From contig NZ_AUDS01000009.1 of the NCBI RefSeq assembly GCF_000425585.1, forward strand, positions 295,538 through 359,537: DNA of 64,000 nucleotides, given 5' to 3'. Source of the stretch: Terrimonas ferruginea DSM 30193 (GTDB taxonomy: Bacteria > Bacteroidota > Bacteroidia > Chitinophagales > Chitinophagaceae). How positions within the stretch are numbered: position 1 is the first letter of the stretch; the number at the start of each line of letters is the position of its first letter. The position numbers and the translations under genes are program-made. The notes under the pieces are model-generated. The model ran no database searches and was not told the DNA's origin. It saw only the letters and a list, made by a program, of their open reading frames with translations. This document shows, in pieces, positions 1 through 9,312 of this stretch.

Positions 1-1062
1 CTGATCTGTTCCTTCAAAATTCACTTCAATGACCAATCGCTCATTGTTGGCGCCAAGCAGCCGGCATTTTTTAAATATAAATTTCTTATTGACCGGCCCT
101 TTTTTAAAATCGAATGATTGACCCACAATCTGGCTATTCAGGATATTACTCAGCGAATCATAATCCAACTGACCATCGATGAATAAATTAAAACCCCGGT
201 TGCCTGAAAACTGACTCAGATTAGGCACCCATGAACTTTGCTCCTCCGGTTTATCCAGCCTCAGTACCGGACGCGCGGAAAGACCAAGATTGATGTGAAG
301 CGAATCATTACGGATAAACAGGCTGTTGATGCGCACACGACGGGGATTTACCTGCAACCAGCCCTTGTCATAAAGGTTATAAGTCTTGTTAAGCAGATCC
401 CATACTTGTTGAAACTGCGGCTTCAGATCTACTATCCCATAGTTTTTTTCTATTTCGGTTTTCGACGCATCGAGTTCTGCTTTCAATCCACCCAATACCT
501 GCGTAGTAATGTCCTGGCCCCAGAAACAGACTTCGCATTTATCGAGCGCTTTGGGTTCATTTCTTTTTACCTGCAGTTTTACTTTATAGTCAGGCGAGAT
601 AGAGAAATTATTGGTGAATGAAACGGTTACCCTGCGCTCCGGTTCATCGAACCCGCAACGACAGGCAGGTGTCCAGGGCGAAAGCGCCGTACCGCTTACA
701 CATACGCGTGTCGAACCTATTATGCGATAGTAGCCGGTAAAATTCAAGGTCATTGTTGTACCCGTTCCGCTCATTTGAAAGGGACTTCTGCGGAAACTGT
801 ATTTGTAACGCGTATCACAACCGGGCTGTACCCAGTCGTTCGGATAATTAGGCGAAGTGAAGACCTGGTCCACATTTTTTTCTGCCAACGCGTAGATAGG
901 TTTCAGGTTTACCTGTATGGGAATATCAATTTCTGAGTCGGGTAATGAATCGAGTTTAAATGCACTGGCCGCAAGTTGCGGTTTCGCTGGGTTGATTTTT
1001 TTTGAACAGGAGCTGAGCCACAAAGTAGCTGACGCAATAAAAAGCAGGAGATAGGTTTTCAT
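1..1062 (-). CDS. DUF4403 family lipoprotein (3' end beyond window)
   Basis: Reading leftwards from an ATG at 1062, the frame stays open to the window edge, giving 354 residues without a stop; the C-terminal end is missing. The N-terminus is a lipoprotein signal peptide ending in a WLSSC lipobox followed by SKKINP. The rest is mostly soluble, with amphipathic beta-like stretches and a Cys-containing segment (CRCGFDEP, CEVCFWGQ). The overall pattern matches the Bacteroidota DUF4403 lipoproteins, whose function is unknown. The family call rests on sequence feel rather than on catalytic residues. It lies 83 bp downstream of the YdeI-like gene on the same strand. Confidence 0.7.
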   Translation of the reverse strand, partial: MKTYLLLFIASATLWLSSCSKKINPAKPQLAASAFKLDSLPDSEIDIPIQVNLKPIYALAEKNVDQVFTSPNYPNDWVQPGCDTRYKYSFRRSPFQMSGTGTTMTLNFTGYYRIIGSTRVCVSGTALSPWTPACRCGFDEPERRVTVSFTNNFSISPDYKVKLQVKRNEPKALDKCEVCFWGQDITTQVLGGLKAELDASKTEIEKNYGIVDLKPQFQQVWDLLNKTYNLYDKGWLQVNPRRVRINSLFIRNDSLHINLGLSARPVLRLDKPEEQSSWVPNLSQFSGNRGFNLFIDGQLDYDSLSNILNSQIVGQSFDFKKGPVNKKFIFKKCRLLGANNERLVIEVNFEGTDQ

Positions 1063-1145
1063 CTGATGATAAACCTGTGTTACAGGCATTGTTTTAATGC
1101 CTCCAAAATAACTCAAAGAATCCAAAAAGAAAGTGAAGAAATCGT

Positions 1146-1784
1146 TCAGGATTGCTGCTTCAGTTTTTCGATAAATTGTTCGAGCCTGCGTGCAATCGTT
1201 TCTTCCCTTTTTGCGCTCATGATCCATTCAACATATTCACGTTTGTGCGTAAAGGCCATTTTTTCAAATACAGCCGCTTGTTTCGGGTGTTTCTTCAATA
1301 CGGCTGACATGGACGGCGGTAGTGTTACTGTACGATTAACGCGGTCGATCCAGGGCAACTCTTCGCATTGGGGTTTGGTGGTGACCGGTTTACGGCCTGC
1401 TTCCACACGACGAAGGCCGGCACCCGACCATGTTTCATTCAGCGATATCAGGTTATTCCATTGCAATTCCGGCATATGTTCATCCAGGATATCCCAGCCC
1501 TTGTCGCGTGTCAGGTCAGTTTGAACACCTGAGTTGCCTTTCGGATAATAAAACCACACAAGATCGCCGGGACGCAAATATTTCTGGATTTTTGGCCATA
1601 CCTGCGACAACTGAAGACGGTTTTTCACGAAACAATGCCATTGTTCGGCTGCACCGCGCGTAACTTCGGTAACGGCTTCGGGAAGTGGCCCAAGCAACAT
1701 CATAAAATCATCCGGAGCATTGATCAGCCGGAGACGTTGTCCGGCACGGATACGCAGTTTTTGGGCTAAAGTCTGGGCAGGCAT
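1146..1784 (-). CDS. YdeI/OmpD-associated family protein with N-terminal DUF3052-like domain
   Basis: A 212-residue cytoplasmic protein. The C-terminal part (about 165-205) carries the YdeI/OmdA signature, including FEKMAFTHKREYVEWI and a run of charged residues. The first part (about 1-110) resembles DUF3052-like proteins, with the conserved core VWFYYPKGNSGVQTDL. The same core recurs in the protein at 63098-63559 (WVAYPKSTSKIVTDL), so the two share a domain. YdeI relatives have been linked to bacteriocin or peptide resistance, but the biochemical role is not established. It is transcribed away from dnaK, and the 237-bp gap between them holds no convincing gene. Confidence 0.75.
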   Translation of the reverse strand: MPAQTLAQKLRIRAGQRLRLINAPDDFMMLLGPLPEAVTEVTRGAAEQWHCFVKNRLQLSQVWPKIQKYLRPGDLVWFYYPKGNSGVQTDLTRDKGWDILDEHMPELQWNNLISLNETWSGAGLRRVEAGRKPVTTKPQCEELPWIDRVNRTVTLPPSMSAVLKKHPKQAAVFEKMAFTHKREYVEWIMSAKREETIARRLEQFIEKLKQQS

Positions 1785-2021
1785 GGATCAGGTGTTAATT
1801 GAAAAAGCAGAAATACCGTCGGTGGAAGATAGCGCTTTACTGCAGGTTTTTCAGGCTCATCCTCACAAGATTGCGCCGTTTGCACCCGACCGGATTAACC
1901 GTCAGGGGATATCTTTCTTAATATACCTGACATTTTTGCATGTTTGTCTGTCACGGCATAAAGATTGAAGATTGCTATATGCCTGCTCAAAAGGGGAGGC
2001 AAAAAGGAGAAATATTTTAAT

Positions 2022-3926
2022 ATGGGAAAAATTATTGGAATAGACTTAGGTACCACCAATAGCTGCGTAGCAGTTATGGAAGGCAATGAGCCGGTGGTAA
2101 TTGCCAACGACGAGGGACGCCGTACGACCCCGTCAGTTGTGGCTTTCCTGAAAAACGGAGAGCGTAAAGTAGGTGATCCGGCCAAACGTCAGGCCATTAC
2201 CAACCCCCAGAATACCATTACTTCCGTAAAACGGTTCATGGGTCGCGGCTTTAACGAAGTAACTGAAGAAATCAGTCACTGGAGTTATAAAGTTGCGCAA
2301 GGTGACAATAATACCGTACGGATTGACATAGATGGCAGACTCTACACGCCGCAGGAAATTTCGGCGATGGTGCTGCAAAAAATGAAAAAAACAGCCGAGG
2401 ACTACCTCGGGCAGGAGGTAACAGAAGCGGTGATCACCGTGCCTGCTTACTTTAACGACGCTCAGCGTCAGGCGACGAAAGAAGCCGGTGAAATTGCCGG
2501 TCTTACCGTACGCCGTATAGTAAACGAGCCTACCGCAGCAGCCCTGGCTTATGGCCTGGACAAAGGCAAACACGATCAGAAAATCGCTGTATTTGACCTT
2601 GGTGGTGGTACGTTCGATATCTCCGTACTCGAACTGGGTGACGGTGTATTTGAAGTAAAATCTACCAATGGTGATACACACCTCGGTGGTGACGACTTCG
2701 ACAAAGTGATCATGGATTGGCTCGCCGACGAATTCAAAAGCGACGAAGCAATCGATCTGCGTAAAGACCCGATGGCCCTGCAACGCCTGAAAGAAGCATC
2801 CGAAAAAGCAAAAGTTGAACTGTCTTCTTCTACAGAAACAGAAATCAACCTGCCTTATATCACTGCTGTGGACGGCGTGCCTAAACACCTGGTGAAAAAA
2901 CTGACACGTGCCAAATTTGAACAACTGGCAGATGACCTGTTTGCCCGTTGCCTGAAGCCTTGCGAGGCTGCGCTGAAGGATGCCGGCATGTCCGTATCAG
3001 AAATCAACGAAGTAATCCTGGTGGGTGGTTCTACACGTATCCCCAAAGTACAGGAGATCGTAGAGAAGTTTTTCGGTAAAAAACCAAACCGTGGCGTAAA
3101 CCCCGATGAAGTGGTAGCCGTAGGTGCCGCCATCCAGGGTGCCGTTCTTACCGGTGAGGTAAAAGACGTATTGCTGCTCGACGTTACACCTTTGTCTCTT
3201 GGTATTGAAACCATGGGAGGTGTAATGACCAAACTGATCGACGCCAATACGACGATCCCTACCAAAAAATCTGAGGTGTTCTCTACCGCCAGCGATAACC
3301 AGCCCGGCGTACAGATCCATGTGCTGCAAGGCGAACGCACCATGTCCAAAGACAATAAGAGCCTCGGTATTTTCAACCTTGACGGTATTCCTCCGGCTCC
3401 GCGTGGTGTTCCCCAGATCGAAGTAACCTTCGACATCGATGCCAACGGTATCCTTCACGTTACTGCTAAAGACAAAGGCACCGGCAAAGAACAGAAAATT
3501 CATATTGAAGCCGGTTCGGGCCTGAGCAAAGACGAAGTGGAAAGAATGAAGGCCGAAGCTCGTGCCAACGAAGCCACCGATAAAGCTGAACGCGAAAAGA
3601 TCGACAAACTCAACGCAGCCGACAGTCTCGTATTCCAGACAGAAAAACAACTGAAGGAATATGGCGACAAGATTCCGGCTGATAAGAAGACGACCATCGA
3701 AACGGCTGTTGAGAAATTGAAGCAGGCTCACAAAGCACAGGATGTTGCCGGTATCGATACCGCGATGACCGAGCTGAATGCTGCCTGGACAGCCGCCAGC
3801 GAAGATATTTACAAATCCGGAGCGGAAGGACAGCCCGGTGCTGAACAACAACAACCCGGCGCTGAAAGCGCAGCACAGGATAACGGCGATAACGTTACCG
3901 ATGTGCCCTACGAAGAGGTGAAGTAA
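2022..3926 (+). CDS. dnaK: Molecular chaperone DnaK (Hsp70)
   Basis: 634 residues, normal for DnaK. The N-terminal ATPase domain starts [15 protein letters not shown]. It contains the phosphate-2 loop [16 protein letters not shown] and the adenosine motif [12 protein letters not shown]; the substrate-binding domain follows, and the tail ends VPYEEVK. The ATG at 2022 is chosen because it gives the canonical [10 protein letters not shown] start and sits about 13 bp after an AGGAG, a rather strong ribosome-binding site for this phylum. An in-frame TTG further upstream would add 19 non-conserved residues. No grpE or dnaJ is adjacent. A clear hairpin terminator follows. Role: ATP-driven folding of nascent and stressed proteins in the cytoplasm. 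Confidence 0.98.
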   Translation: MGKIIGIDLGTTNSCVAVMEGNEPVVIANDEGRRTTPSVVAFLKNGERKVGDPAKRQAITNPQNTITSVKRFMGRGFNEVTEEISHWSYKVAQGDNNTVRIDIDGRLYTPQEISAMVLQKMKKTAEDYLGQEVTEAVITVPAYFNDAQRQATKEAGEIAGLTVRRIVNEPTAAALAYGLDKGKHDQKIAVFDLGGGTFDISVLELGDGVFEVKSTNGDTHLGGDDFDKVIMDWLADEFKSDEAIDLRKDPMALQRLKEASEKAKVELSSSTETEINLPYITAVDGVPKHLVKKLTRAKFEQLADDLFARCLKPCEAALKDAGMSVSEINEVILVGGSTRIPKVQEIVEKFFGKKPNRGVNPDEVVAVGAAIQGAVLTGEVKDVLLLDVTPLSLGIETMGGVMTKLIDANTTIPTKKSEVFSTASDNQPGVQIHVLQGERTMSKDNKSLGIFNLDGIPPAPRGVPQIEVTFDIDANGILHVTAKDKGTGKEQKIHIEAGSGLSKDEVERMKAEARANEATDKAEREKIDKLNAADSLVFQTEKQLKEYGDKIPADKKTTIETAVEKLKQAHKAQDVAGIDTAMTELNAAWTAASEDIYKSGAEGQPGAEQQQPGAESAAQDNGDNVTDVPYEEVK

Positions 3927-3948
3927 AAAATCTTCAGAATAAACTATA

Positions 3949-3976
3949 AGAGGACGCTGTTAGCGTCCTCTTTTTT
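3949..3976 (+). terminator. Rho-independent terminator of dnaK
   Basis: The stem AGAGGACGCT pairs with AGCGTCCTCT around a 3-nt GTT loop and runs straight into six T residues, 22 bp after the dnaK stop. Confidence 0.93.
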
Positions 3977-4024
3977 GTGCCGTCCGCATCCGAAAAGTTA
4001 TCTTTAGGAAAATCAGGATCAATA

Positions 4025-4459
4025 ATGATAAAGCATTCCATACTGATCTTATTATTTTCGGCCGGAAGCAGGCTGTTTGCCCAGACCAGCAATGACAGCA
4101 GTTATCTGCTGCAACTTAATCAGCAGATCGACCAATATGTGGTGGAACGGAACGTAGCGGCACTCGACTCTCTTTATGCGCCGGATTTTGTGTTCAGCCA
4201 CGGCAGCGGAAGAATTGAAGGCAAGGCAGGTTGGATGGAGACCGTAGGCCGCGCCGACTATCCGTTGCGTCAACATGACTCGGTAAGGGTGGAGTTGCAT
4301 GGCAACCTGGCATTGCTGCGCGGTAAAATGAATATCGAAAAGAAGGGCAAAGAAAAAACGGATAAGTATTTCCTGCGTTATATCCGTCTTTATGCCCGGC
4401 GTGATCACCACTGGCAACTGGTTTCTCATCAGACATTCTACGAACAACATTTGAATTAA
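4025..4459 (+). CDS. Secreted NTF2-like (DUF4440/SnoaL-type) protein
   Basis: 144 residues starting at the ATG at 4025 (MIKHSILIL). A hydrophobic signal peptide ends in LFAQ, implying periplasmic export. The mature part has the NTF2-like cone-fold pattern: a helix with LLQLNQQIDQYVVERNVAALDSLYAPDF, then HGSGRIEGKAGWM, and strands ending WQLVSHQTFYEQ. Such proteins are often annotated as nuclear-transport-factor-2 or DUF4440 family, and the substrate here is unknown. A TATCTTTA sequence at 3999-4006 resembles the -7 promoter box. The DinB gene follows after a single base, so the two are probably co-transcribed. Confidence 0.8.
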   Translation: MIKHSILILLFSAGSRLFAQTSNDSSYLLQLNQQIDQYVVERNVAALDSLYAPDFVFSHGSGRIEGKAGWMETVGRADYPLRQHDSVRVELHGNLALLRGKMNIEKKGKEKTDKYFLRYIRLYARRDHHWQLVSHQTFYEQHLN

Positions 4460-4460
4460 T

Positions 4461-4979
4461 ATGGCTCAACCTGAATATTGGCTCAGAGGTCCTGTGGCGG
4501 GTATTCCCGCTTTGCTTCAGCCCGCAGCACATGCGTTGCTACAGGCGCGTGATGAAGTGGCGGCTGCTATGGAAAATTTCCGGGACGAATGGCTCTGGAT
4601 CCGGCCCGCTGCAAATGCATCAGTCGCTTTTCATCTGCAACATCTGGCCGGTGTGCTCGACCGACTGTATACCTATGCATCGGCGCAAACTTTAAACGAA
4701 GAGCAGTTAGAATACCTGCGCGCCGAGGGCAGGGAAGAAGCAGGAGTAACGGTAGAGGAATTAGTATCGCACTTCAACCTCCAGGTAGAAAAGTCACTGG
4801 CTTATCTCGCAGGTGTGGATGAACAAACACTAACGGACATTCGCGGTGTGGGGCGTCAGCAGGTTCCGTCGACGGTGATCGGGCTGCTGTTTCATGCGGC
4901 GGAACATACTACCCGGCATACCGGACAACTGCTGGTCACGGCCTCCGTGGTACGACATGAATATGGAGACAGTCTTTAA
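4461..4979 (+). CDS. DinB family protein
   Basis: 172 residues with the four-helix DinB/YfiT pattern: an early helix containing FHLQHLAGVLDRL and a late helix containing FHAAEHTTRHTGQLL. These supply the three histidines that usually bind a divalent metal. DinB proteins include thiol transferases and many members of unknown substrate. It starts one base after the stop of the NTF2-like gene. A second, diverged DinB protein is encoded at 34377-34886. Confidence 0.85.
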   Translation: MAQPEYWLRGPVAGIPALLQPAAHALLQARDEVAAAMENFRDEWLWIRPAANASVAFHLQHLAGVLDRLYTYASAQTLNEEQLEYLRAEGREEAGVTVEELVSHFNLQVEKSLAYLAGVDEQTLTDIRGVGRQQVPSTVIGLLFHAAEHTTRHTGQLLVTASVVRHEYGDSL

Positions 4980-4986
4980 ATAAAAA

Positions 4987-5015
4987 AGCCATCCCGGTGA
5001 AACACCCGGATGGCT
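4987..5015 (-). terminator. Hairpin terminator for the small minus-strand gene
   Basis: 13-bp arms (4987-4999 and 5003-5015) pair with a single mismatch around an AAA loop. On the minus strand the hairpin is followed by six T residues, so it terminates the 51-aa gene. It may also act weakly on the DinB transcript from the other side. Confidence 0.85.
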
Positions 5016-5039
5016 CTATAATAGAAAAAGGAAGAATGA

Positions 5040-5195
5040 TTACATGATGTCCATGGCCTTAACAAACGATGTGGTCTGGAACGGCAGGATCAGCGTCAGC
5101 CACTCCCAGTGAGCATAAATCGCAAACAACAGGGCTGCCGTTGATGCAAAGAAAATTAACCAGTACAGTCCTTTGTATTTTTTCGTCTGTTCCAT
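5040..5195 (-). CDS. 51-aa single-pass membrane peptide, unknown function
   Basis: A short gene: ATG at 5195, TAA at 5040-5042, 51 residues. The sequence begins MEQTKKYKGLYWLIFFA, continues through a hydrophobic span of about 20 residues (WLIFFASTAALLFAIYAHW) and ends in a second mildly hydrophobic part, LTLILPFQTTSFVKAMDIM. Support for a real gene comes from its surroundings: a full-consensus promoter just upstream (5211-5241), a hairpin terminator directly downstream, and no competing gene. I do not recognise the family. A cytoplasmic, positively charged N-terminus is inferred from the lysines. Confidence 0.7.
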   Translation of the reverse strand: MEQTKKYKGLYWLIFFASTAALLFAIYAHWEWLTLILPFQTTSFVKAMDIM

Positions 5196-5210
5196 GCTTA
5201 TTTGTTTTCG

Positions 5211-5241
5211 CAAAAATAAGCCCTGCGGTTAAAAAAGCAAA
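5211..5241 (-). promoter_or_regulatory. Full-consensus Bacteroidota promoter for the 51-aa gene
   Basis: On the minus strand TTTG (5241-5238), a 19-bp spacer and TATTTTTG (5218-5211) match the TTTG-N19-TAnnTTTG consensus exactly. The box ends 15 bp before the start codon. Confidence 0.85.
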
Positions 5242-5409
5242 GAAAAATAGCAGAAGAAGCAAAATGCCGCCCGCTTAACCTGGCAGCGGGTGCTGCGATT
5301 CCGCTTATCTTTGCCTCACTTCAAAAAAGGCAGTGCAGTAAATTTTATTTACATTCGCATAAATGTGTCTTTTTCACACAATAATCTTTTAATAGCATCA
5401 ACGATTGCG

Positions 5410-8103
5410 ATGAAGCTTCAGTTTTATATACGGTTCCGCACAGAATTTGGAGAAAGCCTTTGGCTTGGGGGTAATCACCCGTCACTTGGATCGGATCAGC
5501 CGGAGAAGGCGGTTGCCATGGAATATCTCAACGAGGAATGCTGGAAGGCGGAGATCACCATCGATCGCAAAGACCTCAAAACCGCCCTGCAGTATAAATA
5601 TTATTTCCAGAATAAGGATGGCGCACGCGTGGCAGAATGGGGCAATGACCGTGTACTCGATGCTCCTTCCAAAGATATTCGCGAAGTAATCCTGACCGAT
5701 ACCTGGAACCATGCCGGCGAGTTTGAGAACGCTTTTTATACCACTCCTTTCAAGGAAGTATTATTGCCGCAGCACAAAAGAACCAGCCGTTCCCGCAAGA
5801 AAAACAGCTTCACCCATCTCTTCAAGATAAAAGCACCCTTGCTGGGCAAACACGAAGCCGTTTGTATTTGTGGTGGCGCAGATGATTTGGGACACTGGAA
5901 TACCGAAAACCCGGTATTGCTGACGGCAGAGGGAGATTGGTGGACGATTGGGGTTGACCTTTCCAACGCAGCCTTCCCGCTCGTTTATAAGTATGGCGTT
6001 TATGATACGCACGAAAAAACATTTGTCCGTTATGAAGACGGTGATAACCGCATGTTGCCTTTCGCTGCGCCGGAAGCAACACAAACGATCATTCATGATG
6101 GCTTTATTGCTTTACCCAATAATACCTGGAAAGGCGCCGGCGTTGCGATCCCCGTATTCAGTCTCCGCAGCAAGCACAGCTTTGGTGTAGGTGAATTTTC
6201 CGATATTAAATTGCTTGTGGACTGGGCAAGAAAAACAGGGCTCCGGCTTATTCAGTTGCTGCCGGTCAATGATACGGTGGCTACGCACACCTGGGTTGAT
6301 TCATATCCATATGCAGCTATTTCCGCTTTTGCGCTGCATCCTTTGTACATAAACCTGTCAAAGGTTGCCGGGAAAAAATATGCCGCACAGGTAACGGCAT
6401 TGCGCAAAAAACAAAAACAACTCAACGATCTTCCGGAAGTGGACTATGAAGAAGTGATGCGTTTCAAAATGGCAATGCTCAAAGAATTGTACCTGGAGAT
6501 GGGCAAGGAGTGCCTCGAGTCGGAAGAGTATAAAGTTTTCCTCGAACGCAATCGTCACTGGCTGTTGCCTTATGCCGCTTTTTGTTATTACCGCGACAAA
6601 TACGATACCTCACGTTTCGAATCCTGGAAAACAAACAGCGTGTTTAATCGCCAGGAAATTGAAAAATTCATGACTTCACGCGCTGCCGCAGCACGCGAAG
6701 CTGGGTTGTATTGCTTTATACAATATCATCTTCACCTGCAACTCAAAGAAGCGGCAGATTATGCGCATCGCCATGGTGTGGTGCTCAAAGGTGATATTCC
6801 TATTGGTATTTACCGCTATGGCAGCGATGCCTGGGTAGCACCCGAACTGTACAACATGGACCAGCAGGCAGGCGCGCCACCCGATGATTTTACCGTAGTG
6901 GGCCAGAACTGGGGGTTCCCGACCTACAACTGGAAAAAGATGCAGGAAGACGGTTTTGATTGGTGGAAGAAACGATTCGAACAAATGAGCGAGTACTTCG
7001 ATACGTTCCGTATCGATCACATCCTCGGATTCTTCCGTATCTGGAGTATTCCTGCACATGCCGTGCAGGGAATTCTCGGACATTTCGTTCCCTGCATTCC
7101 CGTTCATTATACCGAATTTGGCGAGAACGGCATCTGGTTTGAAAAAGAACGTTTCTGCCGCCCTTTTATAAATGACACGGTGCTGCATGAAATATTCGGC
7201 GACGACGCCGATACGGTGCGCCAGCACTACCTGACGCCAAACACACATGGCGGTTATGATCTGTTACCTGCATTTGATACGCAGAAAAAAGTGGAAGCAC
7301 ATTTCACCGCCATTGCTTCCCCGGAACAGGAAAAGATCAAATTCGGTTTATACGAACTTGTGGCCAACGTGATTCTGTTTGAAGAAGAAGGCAGCAATGG
7401 CCTGTCTTATCATTTCCGCATTTCAATGGAATCGACCTGGTCTTACCGCTTCCTGATACCACATGTGCAGCAGAAACTCCGCGAACTGTACATCAATTAT
7501 TTCTATCACCGGCAGGATGATTTCTGGAAAAAGGAAGCGATGCAAAAACTTCCTTACCTCAAGGCTGCGACAAACATGCTGATCTGCGGCGAAGATTTGG
7601 GAATGGTGCCGCACAGCGTACCGGAAGTGATGCAGGAACTGGGTATCCTCAGTCTCGAGATCCAGCGCATGCCGAAAGATCCGTCGAAGCCGTTCTTCAT
7701 TCCCTCCGAAGCGCCTTATTTATCTGTCATCACGCCTTCCACACACGATATGAGTACTGTGCGTGCCTGGTGGGAGGAAAATCGTGAACGTACACAGAAC
7801 TTCTATAACCACGTGCTGGGCCAATGGGGTGATGCGCCTTTTTATTGCGAAGCATGGGTGAACCGTGCCATCGTGCTGCAACATCTTTATTCACCAGCCA
7901 TGTGGAGTATTTTCCAGTTACAGGATCTTCTCGGAATGAGCGATACACTGCGCCGCGAAAACCCGCAGGAAGAACGGATCAACAATCCGGCCGTACCGCA
8001 ACATTACTGGAGATACAGAATGCATATAAAACTGGAAGACCTGCTGAACGAAGATGCTTTCAATGAAGAATTGAAAGAATACGTGAAAAACAGCGGACGT
8101 TAA
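5410..8103 (+). CDS. malQ: 4-alpha-glucanotransferase with two N-terminal CBM20 domains (DPE2-like)
   Basis: 897 residues from the ATG at 5410 (MKLQFYIRF); longer upstream frames add non-conserved sequence. Two starch-binding CBM20 modules come first (about 1-105 and 125-230). The first includes LWLGGNHPSLGS; the second has CICGGADDLGHWN. A GH77 barrel follows (about 245-890). Expected catalytic residues are present: nucleophile Asp536 in FDTFRIDH, acid/base Glu728 in ICGEDLGMV and Asp780 in STHDMSTVR. The layout, roughly 900 residues with two CBM20 domains, resembles plant DPE2 rather than the 500-700-residue E. coli MalQ. Role: transfer of glucan segments between malto-oligosaccharides or to glucose, in the cytoplasm. 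Confidence 0.95.
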   Translation: MKLQFYIRFRTEFGESLWLGGNHPSLGSDQPEKAVAMEYLNEECWKAEITIDRKDLKTALQYKYYFQNKDGARVAEWGNDRVLDAPSKDIREVILTDTWNHAGEFENAFYTTPFKEVLLPQHKRTSRSRKKNSFTHLFKIKAPLLGKHEAVCICGGADDLGHWNTENPVLLTAEGDWWTIGVDLSNAAFPLVYKYGVYDTHEKTFVRYEDGDNRMLPFAAPEATQTIIHDGFIALPNNTWKGAGVAIPVFSLRSKHSFGVGEFSDIKLLVDWARKTGLRLIQLLPVNDTVATHTWVDSYPYAAISAFALHPLYINLSKVAGKKYAAQVTALRKKQKQLNDLPEVDYEEVMRFKMAMLKELYLEMGKECLESEEYKVFLERNRHWLLPYAAFCYYRDKYDTSRFESWKTNSVFNRQEIEKFMTSRAAAAREAGLYCFIQYHLHLQLKEAADYAHRHGVVLKGDIPIGIYRYGSDAWVAPELYNMDQQAGAPPDDFTVVGQNWGFPTYNWKKMQEDGFDWWKKRFEQMSEYFDTFRIDHILGFFRIWSIPAHAVQGILGHFVPCIPVHYTEFGENGIWFEKERFCRPFINDTVLHEIFGDDADTVRQHYLTPNTHGGYDLLPAFDTQKKVEAHFTAIASPEQEKIKFGLYELVANVILFEEEGSNGLSYHFRISMESTWSYRFLIPHVQQKLRELYINYFYHRQDDFWKKEAMQKLPYLKAATNMLICGEDLGMVPHSVPEVMQELGILSLEIQRMPKDPSKPFFIPSEAPYLSVITPSTHDMSTVRAWWEENRERTQNFYNHVLGQWGDAPFYCEAWVNRAIVLQHLYSPAMWSIFQLQDLLGMSDTLRRENPQEERINNPAVPQHYWRYRMHIKLEDLLNEDAFNEELKEYVKNSGR

Positions 8104-8166
8104 ACGTGGAAAAACCAAGGTGTGTTGATTGCATTTGCCTAATTTCACGGCACAATTTACGCACGC

Positions 8167-9204
8167 ATGAAACTCCATTATAATTCGTTCGATCTTCGTT
8201 TTCATCATCCTTTTACCATTTCAAAAGGAACCAAAACGCATCAGCCCATGCTGATCGTTGCGTTGGAACATCTGGGCATCACCGGCTATGGTGAAGCGCC
8301 CGCTATTACCTACTATGATATCACGGTAGATAAGATGATCGCCGATATACAGGCAAAGAAAATGTTTATCGAAAAGTTTGCCTTCACCGAACCTTCCCGT
8401 TACTGGCATTATCTCCATCATCTGCTGCCGCAAAATCCTTTCCTCGTGTGTGCACTCGATATTGCCGCATGGGATATGTATGGAAAATTCAAAAACAGCC
8501 GCCTGGATGAACTGTTCAAAGCAGAGTTGGCTCCTTTGGATAAGCCGTTACCGCTCTGCGATTTTACCATTGGTATCGACTCTGTAGAAAAGATGGTTGC
8601 CAAGATGCAGGAGAAACCCTGGCCGATCTATAAAGTGAAAGTAGGCACAGCCGATGATATCGCAATCGTAAAAGCATTGCGTGAGAAAACGGATGCCGTT
8701 ATCCGTGTAGATGCCAATGCCGGATGGGATCTGGAAACAGCACTCAAACTGATGCCGCAACTCAGCGAACTGGGTGTCGAGTTCGTTGAACAACCATTGG
8801 CTAAGGACAACTGGGAGGGCATGAAAGTACTTTACAGGGAATCTTCATTGCCGCTGTATGCAGACGAATCATGTGTGTTCGAATCAGACGTTGCACGTTG
8901 TAAAGATCATTTTCACGGGATCAATATCAAACTGACCAAATGCAGCGGCCTTACGCCTGCACTCCGCATGATCCGCCAGGCGAGAGAACTGGAGCTGTCA
9001 GTTATGGTAGGCAGTATGAACGAATCCACCGTCGGTTCGGCAGCCATCGCACATTTGCTTCCTTATATCGATCATGTAGATATGGATGGCCCCCTGTTGC
9101 AGGACGAAGACGTGGCCACCGGTCTGGTGTATGACCAGGGCGTGGTCACTTATGGCCAGGGCCCCGGCCTTGGGATCAACTATACCGGTCTCTACGAACG
9201 ATAG
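8167..9204 (+). CDS. Dipeptide epimerase (L-Ala-D/L-Glu epimerase type, enolase superfamily)
   Basis: 345 residues with the enolase-superfamily layout: capping domain up to about residue 130, then the barrel. Active-site residues are visible: Lys156 and Lys158 (YKVKVG), metal ligands Asp182 (RVDANAGW), Glu208 (VEQPL) and Asp233 (ADES), and Lys255 on the opposite face (INIKLTKC). The capping-domain loops and the late GSMNESTVGSAA motif fit dipeptide epimerases that act on L-Ala-D-Glu from peptidoglycan, though the exact dipeptide is inferred. It lies 63 bp after malQ and may be transcribed separately. Confidence 0.88.
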   Translation: MKLHYNSFDLRFHHPFTISKGTKTHQPMLIVALEHLGITGYGEAPAITYYDITVDKMIADIQAKKMFIEKFAFTEPSRYWHYLHHLLPQNPFLVCALDIAAWDMYGKFKNSRLDELFKAELAPLDKPLPLCDFTIGIDSVEKMVAKMQEKPWPIYKVKVGTADDIAIVKALREKTDAVIRVDANAGWDLETALKLMPQLSELGVEFVEQPLAKDNWEGMKVLYRESSLPLYADESCVFESDVARCKDHFHGINIKLTKCSGLTPALRMIRQARELELSVMVGSMNESTVGSAAIAHLLPYIDHVDMDGPLLQDEDVATGLVYDQGVVTYGQGPGLGINYTGLYER

Positions 9205-9280
9205 TCCGGTCTCTTCCGCTCCCGGAATCGCATATACGGCCCACTGCGGGGGAAAACCGCAATGCCCTTCATCCCGGCCT

Positions 9281-9288
9281 TAAATTTG
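9281..9288 (+). promoter_or_regulatory. -7 box upstream of the DUF6089 gene
   Basis: TAAATTTG matches TAnnTTTG and ends 24 bp before the ATG. I see no TTTG at the ideal -33 position. Confidence 0.5.
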
Positions 9289-9312
9289 CTGTTTGCGTAA
9301 TCAAACTTAGTT

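Noticed and set aside
1783..1968. A plus-strand open frame between the YdeI-like gene and dnaK
   Set aside because: Its ATG overlaps the minus-strand start codon of the YdeI-like gene, there is no ribosome-binding site, and the sequence has no recognisable protein character.
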